A stretch of 64,000 nucleotides of DNA from Pelagibacterium halotolerans B2 (lineage in GTDB: Bacteria; Pseudomonadota; Alphaproteobacteria; Rhizobiales; Devosiaceae). A program made the translations under genes and the position numbers. The notes below the pieces were generated by a model, which saw only the letters and a program-made list of their open reading frames with translations, searched no databases and was not told the DNA's origin. This document shows, one piece after another, positions 59,574-64,000 of this stretch (positions within the stretch are counted from its first letter, which is position 1; the number at the start of each line of letters is the position of its first letter). The stretch is from assembly GCF_000230555.1 (NCBI RefSeq), contig NC_016078.1:1488001-1552000 (forward strand). Reading direction: 5' to 3'.

Positions 59574-59987
59574 CTATTCCGGCGACCAGGCATCGTAGTC
59601 GCCCGTCACGCGCGGACGCGATTGCGGCGTCAGGATCGACCCATCCGGGCGATAGGCCTGCGCCGTGCCGGTCATGTTGGGGATATGGGCCTTTTCCCAC
59701 TCATGGGGCTTGTAGTTCGATTTGGACGGCGGCACATCGGTGCGCCGGTGCATCCAGCCGTGCCAGCCTGCCGGAATCGCCGACGCTTCCGCATAGCCAT
59801 TATAGACGACCCAGCGGCGGCCATCCTTCTTGCCTTCGTAATAGACGTTCCCGAACTCGTCCTCGCCCACCTTGACACCGCGCAGGGCGGTGAAAATGCG
59901 GGTGGAAAGCGTCTGCTTGTTCCACCAGCCGAAAATTTCGAAGACGAACTGTTTAAAGCCGCTGTTTGCCACGTCCGATACCTTCAC
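59574..59987 (-). CDS. NADH:ubiquinone oxidoreductase accessory subunit, NDUFA12/B17.2 family
   Basis: 137 residues. The family core reads FFGWWN-type IFGWWNKQTLSTRI, VGEDEFGNVYYEGKKDGRRWVVYNGYAEASAIPAGWHGWMHRRTDVPP, then NMTGTAQAYRPDGS and TGDYDAWSPE. It is an accessory complex I subunit kept in alphaproteobacteria and mitochondria. The start is uncertain: GTG 59987 is assumed; no good ribosome site is seen. Paired with DUF2155 on the same strand. Confidence 0.93.
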   Translation of the reverse strand: MKVSDVANSGFKQFVFEIFGWWNKQTLSTRIFTALRGVKVGEDEFGNVYYEGKKDGRRWVVYNGYAEASAIPAGWHGWMHRRTDVPPSKSNYKPHEWEKAHIPNMTGTAQAYRPDGSILTPQSRPRVTGDYDAWSPE

Positions 59988-60515
59988 GCGTCACGATGAG
60001 TTGGCTTGGGCTTAGCACACATGATCGGGCCAGCCTAGAGAGTGCCATGATCGATTTCAGTCCCGTTGTTCACACAACATGCTGTGCATTTCCTGGGCGA
60101 ACAAAAAAGCGCGATCCCGCTCCAAAAAAGCCGCTTGACAGGGATTTGTGAGTCTCGTGCGGGCCTCGGGCGCCTTCAGAGAGTGAGGTTTTTCCATCAC
60201 TTAACCGCACTTCCCGAGACAACGCTTCATTAACCCTTGCTCACAGTTGCCTTGTGACACCCCAATGAACTTTGTGCAGCTTTTTGCACGTTTTCCTCGC
60301 TATCCACACCAAAAACCACTATATTTAGCGAATGCACATTCCATAGGCACAAGGGATAGTCGATTTCATGTGATTGACGGTTTGCCAAAGAATCGAAAAC
60401 AGTCACATCAACGGGCCGATTCATGACCCGATCAAATCGACATTGTCGGCAACGGCAAGACGCTTGCAGGGGCGCAAAGCCAGCAGAGCGACCTTAGTTT
60501 GGGGATATAAGACGA
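59988..60515. other. 528-bp intergenic region upstream of nrdJ
   Basis: AT-richer than its surroundings between 60230 and 60420. It holds an NrdR-like box at 60316-60331. I looked for the conserved B12-box of a cobalamin riboswitch and did not see it. Short open frames here lack coding features. Confidence 0.55.
60316..60331. promoter_or_regulatory. NrdR-box candidate upstream of nrdJ
   Basis: CCACTATATTTAGCGA agrees with the NrdR consensus ACACTATATATAGTGT at 12 of 16 positions, including the CTATAT-TAG core. It is 185 nt ahead of nrdJ. NrdR boxes normally occur in pairs; the partner nearby is weak at best. Confidence 0.45.
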
Positions 60516-63500
60516 ATGCAGATAGAACGGCGCTTCACCACGGCTGGGCAATCGGCCTATGCCGGCATCGAATTCCGCTCGGCCACGAGCGAAATCCGCA
60601 ACCCCGACGGGTCTGTGGTCTTCAAGCTCGAGGACATCGCTGTCCCCGCGCCCTGGAGCCAGGTCGCCGCCGACATCATCGCGCAGAAATATTTCCGCAA
60701 GGCCGGTGTCGCCAAGGTGCTCAAGAAGGTCGAGGAGAACGACGTTCCCTCATGGCTGTGGCGCTCGGTCCCCGACGAAAAGGCCCTCGCCAAGCTCCCC
60801 GAAGACGAGCGCTACGGCTCGGAAATGGATTCGCGCCAGGTCTTCAACCGCCTCGCCGGCACCTGGACCTACTGGGGCTGGAAAGGTGGCTATTTCACCT
60901 CCGAAGAGGATGCCCGCACCTTCTATGACGAGTTGTGCTACATGCTCGCCACCCAGCGCGTCGCCCCCAATTCCCCGCAATGGTTCAACACCGGCCTGCA
61001 CTGGGCCTATGGCATCGATGGCCCCGGCCAGGGCCATTTCTATGTCGACCCCTTCACCCACAAGCTCGTCCAGTCCAAATCGGCCTATGAGCACCCCCAG
61101 CCCCACGCCTGCTTCATCCAGTCGGTCGATGACGATCTCGTCAACGAAAACGGCATCATGGACCTCTGGGTCCGCGAGGCGCGCCTGTTCAAGTATGGCT
61201 CTGGCACCGGCACCAATTTCTCGGCCCTGCGCGGCTCGGGCGAAAAGCTCTCGGGCGGCGGCAAGTCGTCCGGTCTTATGTCGTTCCTCAAGATCGGCGA
61301 CCGCGCCGCCGGCGCCATCAAGTCGGGCGGCACCACCCGCCGCGCCGCCAAGATGGTGGTGATCGATATCGATCACCCCGATATCGAGGAATATATCAAC
61401 TGGAAGGTCAAGGAAGAGCAGAAGGTCGCCGCGCTGGTCACTGGCTCGAAAACCGTCTCCAAACACCTCAAGCTCATCATGAAGGCTGCCGTCAATTGCG
61501 ATGGCCACGGCGATGATTGCTTCGATCCCAATAAGAACCCCGCTCTCAAGCGCGAGGTCAAGGCCGCCAAAAAGGCTCTGGTCCCGGAAAACTACATCTT
61601 CCGCGTCATCCAGTTCGCCAGGCAGGGCTATACCGACATCGAATTCCCCATCTACGACACCGATTGGGATTCCGAAGCCTATCTGACCGTTTCGGGCCAG
61701 AACTCGAACAATTCGGTCCGCGTCACCGATGATTTCCTGCGCGCCGTCGAAGACGATGGCGACTGGAACCTCACCGCGCGTCAGTCCGGCAAGGTCACAA
61801 AGACCCTCAAAGCCCGCGATCTGTGGGAACAGGTCGGCTATGCCGCCTGGGCGTCCGCCGATCCCGGCATCCAGTACCACACCACCATCAACGAGTGGCA
61901 CACCTCCCCCGAAGCCGGCCCGATCAACGCATCGAACCCGTGCTCGGAATATATGTTCCTCGACGACACCGCCTGTAATTTGGCGTCGATCAACCTGTTG
62001 CCCTATCGCGGCAAGGATGGTGTGTTCGCGACCGGCGATTACGAGCACACGGTGCGCCTGTGGACCCTCGTCCTCGAAGTCTCGGTGATGATGGCCCAGT
62101 TCCCCTCCAAGGCCATTGCAGAGCGCTCCTACCTCTACCGCACCCTCGGTCTGGGCTACGCCAATATCGGCGGCCTCCTGATGACTTCGGGCATCCCCTA
62201 CGACAGCGACGAAGGCCGCGCCATTGCCGGTGCTTTGACCGCCATCATGACCGGCGTGTCCTACGCGACCTCCGCCGAAATCGCCTCCGAGCTCGGCGCG
62301 TTCAAGGATTACAAGCGCAACGCAAAACACATGCTGCGCGTCATCCGCAATCACCGCAACGCCGCTTACGGCAAGTCCGATGGCTACGAAGCCCTCTCGA
62401 TCACGCCCGTCCCGCTCGACCACGCCGCCTGCCCCGATCGCAACCTGATCGACCGCGCGACCGCCGCCTGGGATCTGGCGCTCGAACTGGGTGAAAAGCA
62501 CGGCTACCGCAACGCCCAGGTTTCCGTCATCGCCCCCACCGGCACCATCGGTCTGGTGATGGATTGCGACACCACCGGCATCGAGCCCGATTTCGCGCTG
62601 GTCAAGTTCAAAAAGCTCGCCGGTGGCGGCTACTTCAAGATCATCAACCGCGCCGTCCCCGCCGCCCTGCGCACGCTGGGCTATTCGGAAGACCAGATCG
62701 CCGAGATCGAGGCCTATGCCGTGGGTCATGGCAACATGAACCAGGCTCCGGGCATCAATCCGGCAACGCTTGCCACCAAGGGTTTCCCCGAGGACAAGAT
62801 CGCCGCGCTCAACGCCGCGATGAAATCGGCCTTCGACATCAAGTTCGTCTTCAACCAGTGGACGCTGGGCGCTGATTTCCTTAAAGAACTCGGCGTCACC
62901 GACGCCCAGCTCACCGATCCCGCCTTCGAGCTTTTGCCCTTCCTTGGCTTTGCCAAAAAGGACATCGAGGCCGCCAACATCCATGTGTGCGGCGCCATGA
63001 CGCTTGAAGGTGCGCCGTTCCTGAAAGACGAGCACCTGCCCGTCTTCGATTGCGCCACCCCCTGCGGCAAGATCGGCAAGCGTTACCTTTCGGTCGAATC
63101 CCACATCCGCATGATGGCCGCGGCTCAGCCCTTCATTTCGGGCGCGATCTCCAAGACCATCAACATGCCCAACGATGCGACCGTCGAGGATTCCAAGGAA
63201 GCCTACATGCTCTCCTGGAAGCTGGCGCTCAAGGCCAATGCGCTTTATCGCGATGGCTCGAAACTTTCCCAGCCGCTCAACTCCTCGCTCCTCGCCGATG
63301 ACGACGAAGACGAGGACGATGTGGCCGAACTCGCCGCCGCCGCTCTGTCCGAACGCGTGCCCGCCGTTGCCGAGCGCATCGTCGAGCGCATCGTGGAAAA
63401 GACCGTCCGCAGCCGCGAAAAAATGCCCGATCGCCGCAAGGGTTACACCCAGAAGGCCATCGTCGGCGGCCACAAGGTCTATGTCCACACCGGCGAATAC

Positions 63501-64000
63501 GCCGATGGCCGTCTGGGCGAAATCTTCATCGACATGCACAAGGAAGGCGCCGCCTTCCGCGCCATGATGAACAATTTCGCCATCGCGATTTCGATCGGCC
63601 TGCAATATGGCGTGCCGCTCGATGAGTTCGTCGAGGCCTTCACCTTCACCCGCTTCGAGCCCGCCGGTCTCGTCATGGGCAATGACCACATCAAGAACGC
63701 CACATCGATCCTCGATTACGTGTTCCGCGAGCTGGCCATTTCCTACCTCGACCGCACCGATCTGGCCCACGTCACCCCCGACGCCGGCGCCACCTCGATC
63801 GGCCAGGGCGTGTCCGAAGACAATCAGGTCAAGGACCGCGCAGCCCCCGCTCCGGTCCCCGCCGACAATTTCGTCTCCCGCGGCATGACCCGCGGCCGCG
63901 TCAAGGACAAAACCCTGATGCTCGTCGCCTCGTCCGACTACAAGGCGGCCAACCCCGTGCAAGCCATCCAGGCCCAGACGGTCACGGCTTTAAAGCAGGG
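60516..64000 (+). CDS. nrdJ: vitamin B12-dependent (class II) ribonucleoside-diphosphate reductase; runs off the window end
   Basis: Reduces ribonucleotides using adenosylcobalamin, independent of oxygen. About 1160 codons are visible, starting [20 protein letters not shown]. Conserved points: substrate loop [18 protein letters not shown]-type [29 protein letters not shown], active-site [39 protein letters not shown], and the C-terminal [37 protein letters not shown] region. The size matches the long alphaproteobacterial NrdJ (about 1200-1250 residues). The redox CxxC tail lies outside the window. Confidence 0.97.
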   Translation, partial: MQIERRFTTAGQSAYAGIEFRSATSEIRNPDGSVVFKLEDIAVPAPWSQVAADIIAQKYFRKAGVAKVLKKVEENDVPSWLWRSVPDEKALAKLPEDERYGSEMDSRQVFNRLAGTWTYWGWKGGYFTSEEDARTFYDELCYMLATQRVAPNSPQWFNTGLHWAYGIDGPGQGHFYVDPFTHKLVQSKSAYEHPQPHACFIQSVDDDLVNENGIMDLWVREARLFKYGSGTGTNFSALRGSGEKLSGGGKSSGLMSFLKIGDRAAGAIKSGGTTRRAAKMVVIDIDHPDIEEYINWKVKEEQKVAALVTGSKTVSKHLKLIMKAAVNCDGHGDDCFDPNKNPALKREVKAAKKALVPENYIFRVIQFARQGYTDIEFPIYDTDWDSEAYLTVSGQNSNNSVRVTDDFLRAVEDDGDWNLTARQSGKVTKTLKARDLWEQVGYAAWASADPGIQYHTTINEWHTSPEAGPINASNPCSEYMFLDDTACNLASINLLPYRGKDGVFATGDYEHTVRLWTLVLEVSVMMAQFPSKAIAERSYLYRTLGLGYANIGGLLMTSGIPYDSDEGRAIAGALTAIMTGVSYATSAEIASELGAFKDYKRNAKHMLRVIRNHRNAAYGKSDGYEALSITPVPLDHAACPDRNLIDRATAAWDLALELGEKHGYRNAQVSVIAPTGTIGLVMDCDTTGIEPDFALVKFKKLAGGGYFKIINRAVPAALRTLGYSEDQIAEIEAYAVGHGNMNQAPGINPATLATKGFPEDKIAALNAAMKSAFDIKFVFNQWTLGADFLKELGVTDAQLTDPAFELLPFLGFAKKDIEAANIHVCGAMTLEGAPFLKDEHLPVFDCATPCGKIGKRYLSVESHIRMMAAAQPFISGAISKTINMPNDATVEDSKEAYMLSWKLALKANALYRDGSKLSQPLNSSLLADDDEDEDDVAELAAAALSERVPAVAERIVERIVEKTVRSREKMPDRRKGYTQKAIVGGHKVYVHTGEYADGRLGEIFIDMHKEGAAFRAMMNNFAIAISIGLQYGVPLDEFVEAFTFTRFEPAGLVMGNDHIKNATSILDYVFRELAISYLDRTDLAHVTPDAGATSIGQGVSEDNQVKDRAAPAPVPADNFVSRGMTRGRVKDKTLMLVASSDYKAANPVQAIQAQTVTALKQ

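Noticed and set aside
59988..60515. Possible cobalamin riboswitch upstream of the B12-dependent reductase
   Set aside because: The conserved B12-box and paired core elements are not visible, so a riboswitch cannot be supported.
60750..63962. 1070-codon open frame on the minus strand
   Set aside because: It lies antisense to nrdJ. Long antisense frames are expected in GC-rich coding DNA, and the plus strand gives a complete recognisable NrdJ.

Overview
The window is a 64 kb stretch of GC-rich chromosome from an alphaproteobacterium of the order Hyphomicrobiales (Rhizobiales). Protein character and gene order look most like Devosiaceae (Devosia, Pelagibacterium or a relative); that placement is an inference from family recall, not from a search. 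Supporting signs are the clpP-clpX-lon block, the glnB-glnA pair, a sufBCDSTA operon with an Irr-type iron box, the rne / amiC / mrcA / prfB neighbourhood, an NDUFA12-type complex I accessory subunit and a B12-dependent ribonucleotide reductase. No insertion sequence, phage, integrase or CRISPR array was seen.

Layout. 1-4.1 kb: proteolysis (lon, partial; clpX; clpP) with a small secreted acidic protein between clpX and lon. 4.2-9 kb: cytochrome P450, NAD(P)HX repair enzyme, trigger factor and tRNA-Leu(UAG). 9.3-11.2 kb: PII protein and glutamine synthetase behind a sigma-54-like site. 11.3-15 kb: a serine hydrolase, then a compact four-gene operon that I read as a bufferin system: a cysteine-containing, signal-peptide-bearing precursor (DUF2282), an MNIO-family enzyme (DUF692), a DUF2063 partner and a DoxX membrane protein. 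It sits behind an exact GTAACC-N16-CGAA element, as recalled for Caulobacter sigma-F promoters. 15-25 kb: AraC regulator and divergent SDR, ABC-F ATPase, sulfotransferase, parE, DEAD-box helicase, diguanylate cyclase. 25-32.3 kb: the iron-sulfur assembly operon, with an embedded cupin gene and two cysteine desulfurases. 32.5-41.2 kb: alpha/beta hydrolase, tyrS, an AsmA/YhdP-like giant envelope protein, peroxiredoxin, M23 peptidase, and prfB with a programmed +1 frameshift. 41.3-54.4 kb: an unknown glycine-zipper protein divergent from a membrane LytTR regulator, mrcA, a hybrid histidine kinase, amiC, rne and an aminotransferase. 54.6-59.1 kb: DsbA-like protein, DUF2087 protein, aroQ-accB-accC, aat. 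59.1-64 kb: DUF2155 protein, NDUFA12 homologue and nrdJ (runs off the end).

The most notable observations are the bufferin operon with its metal-stress-type promoter; a family of five dispersed nested-hairpin elements (about 60-130 bp) whose stems covary between copies, two of which supply the stop codon of a neighbouring gene and one of which is flanked by a duplication of the tig 3' end; and the uncharacterised glycine-zipper/LytTR pair inserted into an otherwise conserved cell-wall neighbourhood.
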